A DNA stretch of 64,000 nt from Zingiber officinale (GCF_018446385.1 NC_056004.1:31440492-31504491); one strand, 5' to 3'; shown: positions 23,305 to 36,140, counted from the first letter of the stretch. A program made the numbers and translations. The notes: generated by a model not told the origin, from the letters alone.

Positions 23305-25100
23305 ATCTAACCTAAACTAAAGTAAATCTAACTTAAATCTAAACTTAAATTAAATCTAACCTAATCTAACTTATATCTAACCTTAAATTCAATTAACTTA
23401 GATCTAAACTAAATCAAATTAAAACTCAACTTAAAAGTTAATTTAAACTTATTAACTTAACTAATAAATTGCTTGACTTGGTTGATCCATGCAAATTACC
23501 ATGACCATGCATATGCTAAATTGATAAATGTCAATCATGATTGTATAATCTAGAATGGTTAGATAAGGACTTAGGATTGATCTATACTTGACTAGTTAGA
23601 CCTAGGATTTTCAGAAAGAAAATTAAATATTCAATTTCTTTGAAATGCTTTGTCTAGAAGTGGTGGATAATCTCATACCCAAGAATGCCTAGTGCCTCGC
23701 TACAGCCTGGAAGCCAATCATTGAAATAAATATTTAATTGACAAACTGTAAAAGCTCAGTCTAACTCAATTATAAATTAATCCTTAGATTGGAATTTAAA
23801 TTGAAGATTAAATTAACCATCTCACAAAAACTATTAAGGTTCCCTAATTGAAAATCTAGAAAAGGCTGAGATGGACCTAAATTTAAAATACTTAACCAAA
23901 CTTAAATTAATTAAATTAAAGCTAACTCAATTAAAATTCATAATTAATTTCTAATCATAATTAATTTCAAAAGCTTAATTAATTTTGAAATCTAATTAAT
24001 TTTAAAATCATAATCAACTACACAAGTATAATTAATCTACAAAATCTTAATTATTTTCAAATGTTCAATTAATCTTAAAATTTTAATTATATTTCAAAAT
24101 TATATTTTAAAATCTCAATTTTAGTATTTTCAAAATCTAAATTTAACTTAAATTATTTTTGAAATATACTTTAAGATCATAAATATTTTTTAAAGTTAAA
24201 AATAAAATTAACTTAATGTCATCCCACACACACCCATAAGTTGAACATGTTTGATAACCTAGAATGGGTGAGCTGAAAAATCAGGAAAGTAAATAATAAC
24301 TTTTATGTTTTTTACATGCTTCGACTCTACGACTCTAAAAAAAATTTTTAATTAAGGAGGACTGCAAAGAAGTTTAAGAAATTATTTTTTATTTTGTTAA
24401 AGCATTATTTTTCAAAGTTAAACTTTTCAAAAAGAGGAAGTTCAATTTTTTTCTATTTTTGAAAAGAAAAATAAAAAAAATTGAAAAGACAGAAATCAAG
24501 TATTTGATAAAGTATATTTAAGTATTTTTCAAAAAAAAATCATTTACATAGCTAAGTATTTTTACAAAAAAATTATTTTTTTAAAAAAAAAGCTAAGTGT
24601 TTAAGCAAAAGTTTTTAAAAAAAAAGCTAAGTTCTTATCAACTTCTTTTGAAAGCTAAGTATTTGACAAAATAATTATTTTTAAAATTAAAAATTAGCTA
24701 AGTTTTTTTTAAAAAAAAAGCTAAGTATTTTTCAAGTATTACTAAATTAGCTAAATATGTTTCAAAGCACTAATGTTCAAAACCTAAGTTCAGCTAAGTT
24801 TTTTTTAGCTAAGTTTTCAAGTGCTACCTTCAAGGGGAGCTTAAAGTTAATAGAATAAATATTTTTTATGTAAAACAACATTCTCTCTGTGTATTATTTT
24901 TTTATTTATATCAAAGGGGGAGAGAAAAGTCAAAATTAAGAAAAAAAAGTTAAGAATTTAAACATAATTTTTATGAAAGGGAGAGCATAAGGAGATTTTT
25001 TATGAATTATTTTATTTATGCTCATGCTTAAATTTCTTTATTATTTTGTTATGTTTTACTTAACTTTGAACCATGTTGCCATAATCAAAAAGGGGGAGAT
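23305..25100 (+). other. Non-coding 3' half of element A
   Basis: AT-rich and gene-less. The block 23,560-23,740 (with TTGTCTAGAAGTGGTGGAT and CTCATACCCAAGAA) recurs at the same position in element B (29,210-29,400). The rest has repeated AGCTAAGT-TTTTT words. It ends at the polypurine tract before the 3' LTR. Confidence 0.7.
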
Positions 25101-27489
25101 TGTTAGTGCCGGAAGCATCCGACGACCAAATCTGTGTTTTGATTATGTCAAAAGGTCCAAAGTTAAGTTGTCTTGTGGTCTAACGAGTTTGAATGAGATT
25201 GCAGGAAAGTCCGAAGTGTACTTACGTAAAAGTCCTAGCTGCGGTTAGGCAGGTGAAAAACCCTAGGGGGTGGTAACCCTGGGTGAGGAGAAGTCCTAGC
25301 TGAGGTTAGGCAGGTGGAAAACCCTAGGGGTGGTAACCCTAAGTCATAGGGGGTGGTGACCCTAGGCGGAAAGACTTGACGGACTGAAGGCTTCGGGCAA
25401 AAACCCTAGAGTCGAGGGGACTCTAGGTTAAAATCCTGGTGTCGTGAATTGGGTGGAAGACTGGACGGGTCATGGAGCGAATGTCCAGCAGAAAGTCCTA
25501 GAGATTTGGATGCTAAGCAAAAGTCCAGTTGGTCTGGAGGATTAATCTGGCAAATAGGCAAACTCTTCTAAGTGGAGTAGGTGAGGATGGGTTCCTCGGT
25601 GAGGGAACAGTAGGTGTCGGTTCGACCTAGGATTTTCGGAGGTGAAATCCGAAGTCTGAACCGGACAGTCCAGAGACTGTCAAAATTACTTTTTGTCTTA
25701 TTTTATTGTGCTAACTTTGTTTTGCAAGGTATACTTTGTTTGTAGACTAACAAGACTTGCAGGACGGAAATTGCACAAGAAAGCTTTATATGAACACCCC
25801 GAGGCCCCCTCCATGGAGCTTGGAGGCACCCTGGACGCTGATGGAGGGTGCCCTCCATGGAGCTTGGAGGCGCCCTTGGGCAGATAAGCAGTGAAGATGG
25901 AGGAGCCTATTAACTCTGTGGATTCAGCGGGATTGGAGGCGCCCTCCATGAGGTTGGAGGCGCCCTCAATAGGCTATATGTTGGTGTGAGAAGCATCCGA
26001 TGATCGATCCTGGATTTTGATAATGACAAAGGATTCAAAGTTAAGATTATTGGTGATCTAATGTGTTGAATGAGTTGCAGGAAAAAGTCCTAAGGTATCT
26101 TAGGCAAAAGTCCTAGCTGTAGTTAGGCAGGCAAGAAAACCCTAGAGGGTGGTAACCCTAGGTCCTAGGGGGTGATAACCCTAGGCGGAAAGCCTTAGCG
26201 GGTTGAGGTCTTCGGGTAAAAGTCCTAGAGTCGGAGACTTTAGGTGGAAAGTCCTGGTGTCGCGAACCAGGTGAAAGACTGGGCGGGTTATGGAGCGGGC
26301 GTCCAGCGGAAAGACCTGAAGACTCAGGCGCTGAGCAAAAGTCCAGCGGTCTGGAGAACCGATCTGGCAACATGTATACTCTCCTGAGTGGAGTAGGTGA
26401 GGACGCGTTTCCCGAAGAGGGAACAGTAGGCATCGGTTCGACCTAGGGTTTCCGGTCAGAAATTCAAAGTCAGAACAGGACAATCCGGTAATTGTCAAAT
26501 ATCTTTGTTTACCTTATTATTATGTGCTAACTTTGTGTTGCAGAGTATTTTTAGGACTAACATATCTTACAGGGGCAAAGGAGCAAGCTTTGCTTCGAAT
26601 GAATAGTACTCAAGGCGCCCTCCATGGAGCTTGGAGGCACCTCGGGTGCAAAGGTTGAGGGGTGCGCGCAACGGAGCTAGAGACGCCCTCATGGAGTGCT
26701 GAAGCGCCTCAGACGGCATTGAAGGCGCCTTCCAAGAGGTTGGAGGCACCCTCAAGTGGATGAGCAACGAAGAAGTCAGGCCTTATCCACGCGCGGTTGA
26801 CCCAGTGATTGGAGGCGCCCTCAACAACTTTTATAAGGCAGTCTCGACCGGCAGTTTGCATTAATCACAATTTGACAACCCTTCTTCCGTGTGCTGCTCA
26901 AGAGACGTTCCGGCAAAGCTATAACAAGACTCCGACAACCAGAAGTTTCAGTTCACTATTTTTCATTGTCGGTATAATTGTTATTTCAGTTTTAATATTA
27001 TATTTTTAAAGTTGTACCTTTTTCGAGCTTATAATGATTGCCCGAAGTAAACGATCAACGAGCATGAGCCTTGGAGTAGGAGTTGCCCAAGGCTCCGAAC
27101 CAAGTAAAAACACTTGGGTCTTTCTGTGTTGTGTTTTAATTTCCGCTGCATTTACTCGTTGATTCTTCCAATACATTAAGTGCAAGCCACGAGCCTATTC
27201 ACACCCCCCCTCTAGTGCGTCTCAATCCAACAATTGGTATCAGAGCGGGGTCACTTCGATTTGGTGCAACCACCAGTCAAGCATATTTTTCGTGATGATT
27301 TTTAGTTTTTCGGAGTCGATCGAAATCGGTATTCTTGCCGCCCTCTGATTTTTTTCATAATCGAATTTTTCTCGAAGTTGGTACAACACCACTCGAGATC
27401 ACATGTTAGTTTTTCTGTTAACCCACACTACTAATCCAGGATCAAGTCCTGGGACAAGTTTCTTTTGTTGTTTTTCTTGTGCTAGTTCT

Positions 27490-29163
27490 ATGGCTCTTCA
27501 AGAAGGCTACAATACAGCCCGACCTCCACTCTTCACCGGAGAAGACTTCGGCTACTGGAAGGGTTGAATGGAGTCGTACCTTCAAACACATTTTGAATTC
27601 TGGATGAATGTCAAAATTGGTCTTGAACTCCCAACTGACAACGACGACAAGCTGATATCGTACGAGAACTGGGATGCATCTCTGATAAAGAAGGTAGAAG
27701 TAAATGCCAAAGCAACCTGTACACTTCAGTGCGACTTAACCAAGGAGGAACTGAACCGCGTTGGCCCCTTCTCGAGCGCCAAAGAACTATGGCAAAAACT
27801 AATTGAGCTACACGAGGGTACATCAGATACGAAGGTAAGTAAGAGGGATCTCATTCTTAATAAATTATATAATATAAAGTTGCAGGAAGGTGAAACGGCA
27901 AGCCAACTGCATGCACACATCCAAGACCTCCTCAACGGTCTCCATGCAATCGAAAAAAAGGTAGAAAATAGAGACATAATCAGGTATTCACTTAATGCTT
28001 TCCCGAGGAATACTTTGTGGGCATCAATGGTAGATGTTTACAAGGTATCCAAGGATCTCTCTTCAATTAAATTAGATGAATTATTTGCTGAATTTGAATT
28101 GCATGAACAAATTAACACTCGATCGGCTGAGAAAGGTATTGCTTTAATTGCAGGTACAAGTAGAACCCACGAACCAAAAGCAAGATGCAGAACCGAATCG
28201 GAGTCAGAAGAAGAACCAGACTCGGACGATGACGATGACGAGATCACAGCCAAACTCGTCAGTCTGGTAAGAAAGCTCTACAAATGGAAGAAGGGCTTCA
28301 ACAAGAAAGACATCAAGAAGGTGATCCAGTCCAAGGAGGCTCAACCAAGTTCCAAGATGAAGTTCGAAGTAACCTTCTACAGCTGCAAACAAAAGGGGCA
28401 TATCAAAGCCAACTGTCCAAATCAAAAGGAGTCAAAGAAGCAAAGAAAGAAGAAAGCTTTAAAGGCAACTTGGGACGAGTCTTCTTCAGAAGAGTTCGAT
28501 GATGAGCTCAAACAGACGAGTTTCCTTGCATTGACGGCCCAGGACCAAATCAACGAATCCGAAAGCGAGGACGAATCAGAAGCTAAGTCCGAGAGAAGCC
28601 ACGTATCCGTATCCGTTTCCGAAGAGCCTAACCCCTCTGTAAGTATCTCTCGGTTGTATAACTTAGTTAATTATCTTATGCATAAATTAGCTAAGTCCAA
28701 CATTTGGATCAAATCACTTCTAAAGGAGATAACATCCCTTAAAGAAGTGACTAACTCTGAATCCTTAACTGACCCTATTCAGACTGAAACCTTAACTCAA
28801 GTCCAAAAGATTGAGGAAGATAATTCTAGCCTGAAAACTTAAGTCAAGGATTTGAAGATCACATTAGAACGGTTTACACTGGGTTCCAAGAATCTTGATT
28901 TGATTCTTGGAAAACAGAAGGTTGTATACAATAGATCCGGACTAGGATTTAAGACTAAAAAGAAATATCGTTCATATCTATCACTTGTTAACATACCAAA
29001 TAGAAAGATAGTCCAAGCATGGGTACCTAAATCCAACTTGGTCAATCAAATTGGACTAGGTCATTATTGGGTCCCCAAGGATCAGATACATTACCTTCAT
29101 AGATCATATCAAGGCTATGATCTAGGGGGAGCCAATAGAAAAACTATCTTTATAAATAAATAG
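27490..29163 (+). CDS. gag of element B (fossil)
   Basis: The gag opens MALQEGYNTARPPLFTGEDF. The best-preserved stretch is 27,568-28,842 (424 residues). It has a UBN2-type core (NAKATCTLQCDLT, AKELWQKLIELHEGT, KRDLILNKLYNIKLQEGET, FAEFELHEQI), acidic linkers (ESEEEPDSDDDDDE), a CCHC knuckle (CKQKGHIKANCP at about 28,381) and further acidic Ser-rich regions. A following stretch, 28,852-29,163, ends GYDLGGANRKTIFINK and looks like the gag C-terminal tail. The element carries no enzymes. It is broken in one or two places. Confidence 0.85.
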
Positions 29164-31121
29164 AATTGTTTGATGATTGTTATTTTCTTTCTTTATAATA
29201 TGCATGCTTAGATTATGCTAGATTAAGGACCTAGGCGTAATTTACACTTGATGGTTAGTCCTAGAAATTTTTAAAATAAAATTAAATATATAATTTCTTT
29301 GAAAAACTCTGTCTAGAAGTGGTGGATGATCTCATACCCAAGAAGGGCTAGTGCCTCGCCACAGCCTGAGAGCCGGTCCTTGAAATGTGTATTTAATTGA
29401 CTAATTGAAAAACCTAAGTCTAAATCAAATGTAAATTAATCCTTAGATATAATCTAAATTAAAGTTAATCATCTCACAAAAATACATAAGGTTTCCTAAT
29501 TGATAACTTAGAAATTGGTGAGATGGACCTAGGATGAACTTAGTCGAATTTAATCAAACCTAATTATTTTAATTAACTTAATCAAATTAACATAATTAAT
29601 TAACCTACCCAAATTAATTAACTTAACTATTAACTTAATCAAATTAACTTACCCAAATTAATTAACTTAACTTAATTAATTTAACTAACAAAAAAAATAT
29701 TTGCTTCTGATTTACTATTTAAAAAAATATCTTTAAAAATTCTAGGAAAAATAGTTTCCAAAAATCCCAATTTTGTTAGTTTTCAAAAATTTGGACTTAG
29801 CCTAGAAATTTACCCCCTAGAAATCATGTACCCCTAGTTTCAGCCAGAGTATCTCACAAGCACACTAGGTTTAACTTGTTTGTGTATGAAAATACTTAGA
29901 ATGGTGTGAGATGCATAGGGTACTGCCTGGACTTAAGAATGCTTATGTCTGTGCATCGACATAAGTCTAGGCAATAAATACCATATTTACATTAATCAAG
30001 TTAAGTTATCTTATCTCAGTCAAATCTAACTAGATCACTGACTTAATTTGACTAACCAAGTGAAAATTATTGCCTTTTAGGTAAGCAGCTAGTAGCTAAT
30101 TGTTAGACATTTGGCTAAGGAAATTAAGTATTTAGTTTTAATACTTTTTTCTCATGCTTGGACTTTAGGATTTTTGGAAAAGAGAGCTAACTTTTCTTTA
30201 AAATTGACTTACTCTTCTAAGTGAAAGTGGACTTAGCTAAAATTTTACAAGTTGATACTACTTAAGCTAAGTATTTTTCAAATTTAACTAAGTAAAATTA
30301 ATTTTTGAATCTCTAAAATTTTTTTAAGTTTTATCATAGATTTTTGTTCGTTCTTTTTACACTAATTTTTTTTTCTAAGTTACTTTTCAAAGTCAACAAA
30401 CTTAGATAAAAACTTCTTTCCAAACTTAGTTTCTGGAATTTTTTTTAAGGAAAAAGTTTTGTTAATCTAAGTACTTTCTCAAAAAAAAAAAAAAAGGGAA
30501 AAACAGATTATTTTTAAACTAAGCTCCCTGCTTAACTTTTGATTAAGGTTTTTTTTAATTCACTTAGCTAAAAAGTCTACAAGAAAATTTATTCTAAAAG
30601 CTAAGTGTTTATCAAAATATTTTCAACCTCCTATTTAAGCTACGTTAGTTTTAACTAAAATACTTACTCTTTAAGGTTTTAAAAATCTTTCTAAAGCTAA
30701 AATTTTTACAATTCATCTATCTTTCTAAAGCTAAGTTTTTTTATAGCTAAGTTTTGGTTCTTCAAACCTACTAAAAAGCTAAGAAAATTTTCCTCTTCTC
30801 TATTCTTATTTACTTTACTTTCTTTTTGTTGTTTCTTTTGATATATGGTAAAGGGGGAGAGTATAAGAAAATTCAAATCTAAAAATTTATATAAAGAAAA
30901 TTAGTATAAGAAAATTCAAATATAAAAATCTATATAAAGAAAATTTAGAGGAGCTTTGTGCTTAAATTTATTTATGCAATTATGTTGCCATAATCAAATG
31001 CTTGTATTGTTCAGTTATGCTTGCACTGTCATTGAAATTCTTTACAACATTATTTCTTTATTTCTTTATGTCTTTTTACTTAACCTTGAATTTCTGTTGC
31101 CATAATAAAAAAGGAGGAGAT
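29164..31121 (+). other. Non-coding 3' half of element B
   Basis: AT-rich, no gene. It shares with element A the block at 29,210-29,400 (GTCTAGAAGTGGTGGATGAT, CTAGTGCCTCGCCACAGCCT) and scattered AGCTAAGT words. A poly-A run lies at about 30,480-30,497. It ends in a polypurine tract before the 3' LTR. Confidence 0.7.
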
Positions 31122-32790
31122 TGTTGGTGCGGGAAACATTCGACGATCAAACCTGGATTTTGATAATGGCAAAGGATTCAAAGTTAAGATTATTGGTGAT
31201 TTAATGTGTTGAATGAGCTTGCAGGAAAAAGTCCTAAGGTATCTTAGGCAAAAGTCCTAGCTACGGTTAGGCAGACAGGAAAACCCTAGGGGGTGGTAAC
31301 CCTAGGTCCTAGGGGGTGGTAACCCTAGGCGGAAAGCCTTGGCGGGTCAAGGTCTTCAGGCAAAAATCCAGAGTCGGGGACTCTAGGTGGAAAGTCCTGG
31401 AGTCGCGAACCAAGTGAAAGACTGGGCGGGTCGTGGAGCGAACGTCCAGCGGAAAGACCTAAAGACTCGGGCGCTAAACAAAAGTCCAGTCGGTCTGGAA
31501 GACCAGTCTGGCAATAGATATACTCTCCTGAGTGGAGTAGGTGAGGGTGCGTTCCCCGAAGAGGGAACAGTAGGCGTCGGTTCGACCTAGGATTTTCAGT
31601 CGGAAATTCGAAGTCAAACAGGACAGTCCGGTGACTGTCAAATATCTTTGTTTACTTTATTATTATGTGATAACTTTGTGTTGTAGGGTATTTTTGGGAC
31701 TAACATATCTTGCAAGGATAAAGGAGCAAGTTTTGCCTCGGATGAACAGTACCCGAGGCACCCTCCATGGAGCTTGGAGGCGCCTCGGGTGCAAAGGTTG
31801 AGGGGTGCACGCAGCGAAGCTGGAGGCACCCTTATGGAGTGCTGAGGCACCTCAGACGGCATTGAAGGCACCCTCCAAGAGGTTGGAGGCGCCCTCAAGT
31901 GGATGAGCGACGAAGAAGTCAGGCCTTATCCACGCGCGGTTGACCTGGTGATTGGAGGCGCCCTCAAGGGACTTGAAGGCGCCCTTAACAGCCTTTATAA
32001 GGCAGTCTTGATCAACATTTGCATTAATCACAATTTGACAACCCTTCTTCCGTGTGCTGCTCAAGAGACATTCCAGTAAAGTTATAACAAGACTCTGACA
32101 ACCAGAAGTTTCAGTTCGCTATTTTTCATTGTCAGTATAATTGTTATTTCAGTTTTAATATTGTACTTTAAAGTTGTACCTTTTCCGAGCTTATAGTGAT
32201 TGCTCGAAGTAAACGCTCAACGAGTGTGGGCCTTGGAGTAGGAGTCGCCCAAGGATTCGAACCAAGTAAAAACACTTGGGTCTTTTTGTGTTGTGTTTTA
32301 ATTTCCACTGCATTTACTCATTGATTCTTCGAATACATTAAGTGAAAGCCATGAGCGCTATTCACCCCTCCTCCTCCTCTAGCGCATCTCGATCCAATAC
32401 TATATAAGTCTGATTCGACCAGCAACAAACACAACACTCCAAATTACGATCCTTCTTCCGTGTGTTGCTCAAAGAACGATCCTATAAAGCTGTAACTCGA
32501 CTCCGACGACCAGAAGCTTCAACTTTTCTGATTTTTGTTGTCGGTATAATTTTCTGTTATTACTTTAATCTTGTATTTCAAATTGTAATTTTCTGAATTG
32601 ATAGTGATTGCCCAAAGTAAACACTCAACGAGTATGAGTCTTGGAGTAGGAGTTGCCACAGGCTCCAAACCAAGTAAAACCTTGGTGTTCGTGTGTTGTT
32701 TTATTTTCCCACTGCGTATTTTACTCTTAACAAACGAAATAGCCATGACATTATTCACCCCCCCCCCCTTCTAGCACTTTTGATCCTACA

Positions 32791-34300
32791 TTATAGATAT
32801 TGTAATGTTCTCCGAAGGCTTGCTAATTTCTATCTTACTTCTCTTCTTCAGAGGTACCAACTTTAACCATGTAGGACTATCAATAGGAGTATCCCTGTAA
32901 TCATAGTAACTTCAATCACGACCTCTAATATTCCTTGTTCTAGAAGCAACAGGTTCAAGATGAGGATCCACTATAGGGTCGCTTGATTCAGCCAAGATGC
33001 CCTAATTTTCTATTATTCTAAGTAATTATTTTACCCTTTCATTTAGCTAATTGTTCTTCATTTTTAGCTCCTTGATTCGGTTATGATGAATAATACATTT
33101 AGGGCATTCACTGTCAGTTCAGCAACTGCCTTCTATATCATGTACTGGTAATGGCTCTAATGAATGTGGAGTAACATCGAGTTGAGGGAGATTTTCTACT
33201 AATGCTTTTTCACAAGGGGTAGGGACTAGTTCACTAATAACCTATCAAATTAGAAATAATTATTTAACAATTGCAAAAATGAAATTAGGTGATAGCCGTA
33301 GATATTTACTTGGTTAGGTGATACTTGCTCCAATAAAGCTCTCACCTTATGATAATCCCAGTTAGCCTCATTAACTATCTTTGGAGATGACCGATCCGAC
33401 CTCACGGAAGTTTTCCACTGGTCACTAGGGTAAATCGGGAAGCACACGCGATGGCCAGCCCAAAACCCAGCATCCTTTGGTTACACCCTCCATTTGGAGG
33501 AAAAAAATCCTATAAATATATGGCAGTTGGGGTTCGAACCATGGGTGCCTATGTGACAACCTAGATATCATATCGTGGCACCATGGCCTCGGGGACACAT
33601 ATCTTCCGAAAATATCTCACCTTACTAATATGAGAATGAGTAGACCTCTACTTATTTATTCATGCGCCTTAAGTATTATATGGTTTTTGGATTGAGACAT
33701 GCTCTAAAAATCATGCCTATAACATTAGACGCAATCTTACATATATAATAATGTCCATATAAAAAAAATCACATTTTCCATTGAAACAAACTTACAACTA
33801 AAAGACCAGCAAATCCCTTGAGGTATGAAACTAAAGTACTCGTATGGGATGTCAGACTTGATGCAAAAAGATCCTTGATGGTAGGTAATTGGAGAACAAT
33901 AAATTGATGAATCACTTCAACCCAATTGAATCTACCTAGATTTTCAAAATCATCTACAATATCTACAAGATCTAATGGAACTTTATATGTACTAGATGAA
34001 AATAAAACACAAATAAATATATACAAAATATATAATTTACAAAATAATAAAACATCATGATCTATTTGAACTCTATAAGAATAGAGTTTCAGCAACTCCT
34101 CAATTCTTGATCTAGTAGGTTCTTTTTTATTAGAGAAGTAAGGAAGAAAGAAGTCACCTGATACATTAGTTTAGTTCATAGGAACAGATGCACCTCTATC
34201 TGAAATACCCAACAATAACAATTGAGATACATCTCTTCTAGTGAAAGCTACTGGGACACTTAAAAATTTAAATTGATTAGCTTTCTATTATGCACTTCTA
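32791..34300 (-). pseudogene. Ulp1-like transposon gene Y, 5' part (degenerate)
   Basis: On the minus strand, 34,260-34,150 reads FKFLSVPVAFTRRDVSQLLL then LGISDRGASVPMN, matching FYEKKLNIKRSDVVVILGLL...GVPIPME of gene X. At 34,095-33,769 VDIVDDFENLGRFNWVEVIH and LVSYLKGFAGLLV match the DUF1985-like segment. From 33,370 down to 32,800 further broken coding (NWDYHKVRALLEQVS, VISELVPTPCEKALVEN) leads to the point where element A inserted. A SINE sits inside it (about 33,375-33,597). It belongs to the same family as X but in the opposite orientation. Confidence 0.6.
33375..33597 (-). mobile_element. tRNA-derived SINE inside gene Y
   Basis: On the minus strand it starts TGTCCCCGAGGCCATGGTGC (box-A-like) and has a perfect box B, GGTTCGAACCC, about 50 bases in. 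A non-tRNA body follows. The flanks share an imperfect AAGATA-type direct repeat, so it looks old. It is tRNA-like only in the promoter and would not fold as a tRNA. Confidence 0.6.
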
Positions 34301-34659
34301 ACTTTCAATGCTAGAAAATGTACCTGAATATATAAAGGTTTGAGGTGTTGAATCCCAACTAAAATATATTCATGAGTAGACTACGAATTTGTTGAATATC
34401 TTGTATGTCAAAAAAACAAAGGGGGATTGTTTAATGATCATTTTATATCGATCATATAAACGAACAGAACCACGATCTTATCTTTTCATTGTTGGGCGGC
34501 CAAAAAATTATTAAAGTGACCTAAAATACTATTTCATTAGAATTTATGATTAAGATCAACTAATGATTAGAATCCCATGGCAAAATATCAATTATTAACA
34601 TAAATAAACAAATATATATATACAAAACATTATTTCTATGATTAAGGAAAACCATTACA
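34301..34659. other. Upstream/leader region of gene Y
   Basis: AT-rich, no open frame. It lies between the recognisable start of gene Y and the subterminal motif cluster. Confidence 0.4.
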
Positions 34660-34815
34660 TGCTGTGCTGGTTTTTATAAACCATCATAATGTTGTAGCTA
34701 GTATTGAAAAAACAACATCACATTGTAGCTGGTTTGTAAACATCAACATCAAGGTTGGTGCTAATTTGCAAAAACCAGTGCTGGTGTTTGCAAACCAACT
34801 ACAATAATGGGTAAA
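34660..34815 (-). repeat. Subterminal motif cluster upstream of gene Y
   Basis: The minus strand shows TTGCAAACACCAGCACTGG, TTTTTGCAAATTAGCACCAA and TTTACAAACCAGCTACAATG, the same motif family as at 10,250-10,345, 4590-4810 and inside the 395-bp units, in the orientation of gene Y. It probably marks the 5' end of that transposon. Confidence 0.55.
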
Positions 34816-36058
34816 AGAAAAACACTCAACATACATTTTGCAACTCCCGTAGAATGTGCTATTAGAAACACAAGTAGAAAAGGGGGAAGGGGGATGAGTA
34901 GTACAGGTTGAATGAAAACCCTATCCCACACTCCACACGATCTGGTCACTAAAGAAGATGGCCTGCGACTAGGATCTAACGCGGGGAAAGAGAGGATCGA
35001 GATGAGAGAGAAAGAGGGTTTAGAGCTTTGGTTTTGAAGACAAGCGATTGGAAACGAATGGAAGGTAAGAGAGAGAGCCAAAATATGTCTGTACATTTTG
35101 AAGAGGGGGAGAAAATGTTAGATTTTTGTCTATATCAACTAGCCACGTTGGCTGTCATCCATAATCGCTCGTATAAGAGTATGCAAGATAATAAGCTTGT
35201 ACATATAGCAAAAGGCACTTATATGATGTCCAGCCCGTTTTTAGATTATATAAAATTTTAATTAATATATGATATTTAATTTATATCGATTAATTATGAT
35301 AAATTTATTCGGAATAGTTAAATTCAAAGAATAGAAAATTTAGGTGATATATTTATGGTACTAACCTTTGATATAATTTTTAATTATTTTTGCAAAATCG
35401 ATGTTTATCTAGAGCCTTCAAAATATTTAAATATTTTATAGATTTTTAAAACTATTTTTTATATATCAATTTCATTAGATTCATCTTAATTACTTTTCGA
35501 CAATATTATGTCCTCAGAATTTATACTGTCACGATAACATATCCAAATTATGATCTAGATATTCATGATTAAATTTTCAATTATAAAATATTTATAAAAT
35601 TTTTTCTTCCAAATAAAAACGTAATAAAAAAATGTCAGAATCTAACTAGCTAAAATGATTTTTTTAAAATTCTTTTTAAAGCTATTATTAAGGATGTTTA
35701 ATTAATATCATATTTTATAAATAAATTATATTCTTTCTCACTTATTTTCATATTTAATTTTTAAAAATATTATCTAATTAATTTTTATTAATAAATTTTA
35801 ATTAATTTTTTAACTAACTTAATTAATTTTTTAATTAAATAAATTTATTTTCTAACTTACCAGATTCTACAAGCCATTAAAATTTACCGATTACTTTTTC
35901 CCGTTAACTTATAAATTATTTTTAAAAATATTAAGTTATCCAAGCGGATAACTGATGTTATTTTTAAAATTTAAAATTTTTAGGATATTTAAAAGAATTA
36001 ATAATCTTTTTGGGGGGCAAAACTAGAATTTACCAATAAAAACAGGATAATTCTATAA
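34816..36058. other. AT-rich intergenic stretch
   Basis: No gene. 34,820-35,100 is somewhat GC-richer and could be leader sequence of transposon gene Y on the minus strand. 35,230-36,050 is very AT-rich. I see no paired repeats. The right end is the upstream region of the SUMO-like gene. Confidence 0.5.
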
Positions 36059-36140
36059 ATCGCCGCTCTATCTGAAGTTTGCCCTTCTCTGCCGCTTCAG
36101 TCGTCCGTCTTGATTCCAGTTGCAGTCGAAAGCCCGCTTC

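Larger units (their letters stand above)
25979..32399 (+). mobile_element. Copia element B, gag-only, nested in the 3' LTR of A
   Basis: The 5' LTR is 25,979-27,232, the primer site TGGTATCAGAGC starts at 27,235, gag spans about 27,490-29,163, then comes an AT-rich non-coding stretch, a polypurine tract (AAAAAAGGAGGAGA) and the 3' LTR at 31,122-32,399. CTATA flanks it perfectly at 25,974-25,978 and 32,400-32,404, so the insertion into the 3' LTR of A is certain. LTRs and gag are clearly related to A but distinct. No pol was found. LTRs differ at slightly under a tenth of sites by eye: younger than A, still millions of years old. It is broken in gag at least once or twice. Confidence 0.92.
20479..32790 (+). 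mobile_element. Copia element A, gag-only, split by element B
   Basis: This Ty1/copia-type element has a 5' LTR at 20,479-21,835, a Met-tRNA primer site (TGGTATTAGAGT, from 21,838), gag (about 22,171-23,304), a long AT-rich non-coding stretch, a polypurine tract (AAAAAGGGGGAGA, ending near 25,099), and a 3' LTR in two pieces (25,101-25,978 and 32,405-32,790) because B inserted into it. The flanks are CTATA (20,474-20,478) and TTATA (32,791-32,795), four of five identical. It sits inside Ulp1-like gene Y. No pol was found, so it is non-autonomous (TR-GAG-like). Gag is broken in a couple of places. LTRs differ at roughly a tenth of sites by eye, pointing to an age of several million years. Confidence 0.85.

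Noticed and set aside
27611-28425. Several minus-strand ORFs of 70-83 codons
   Set aside because: Shadows of the well-supported gag of element B on the plus strand.
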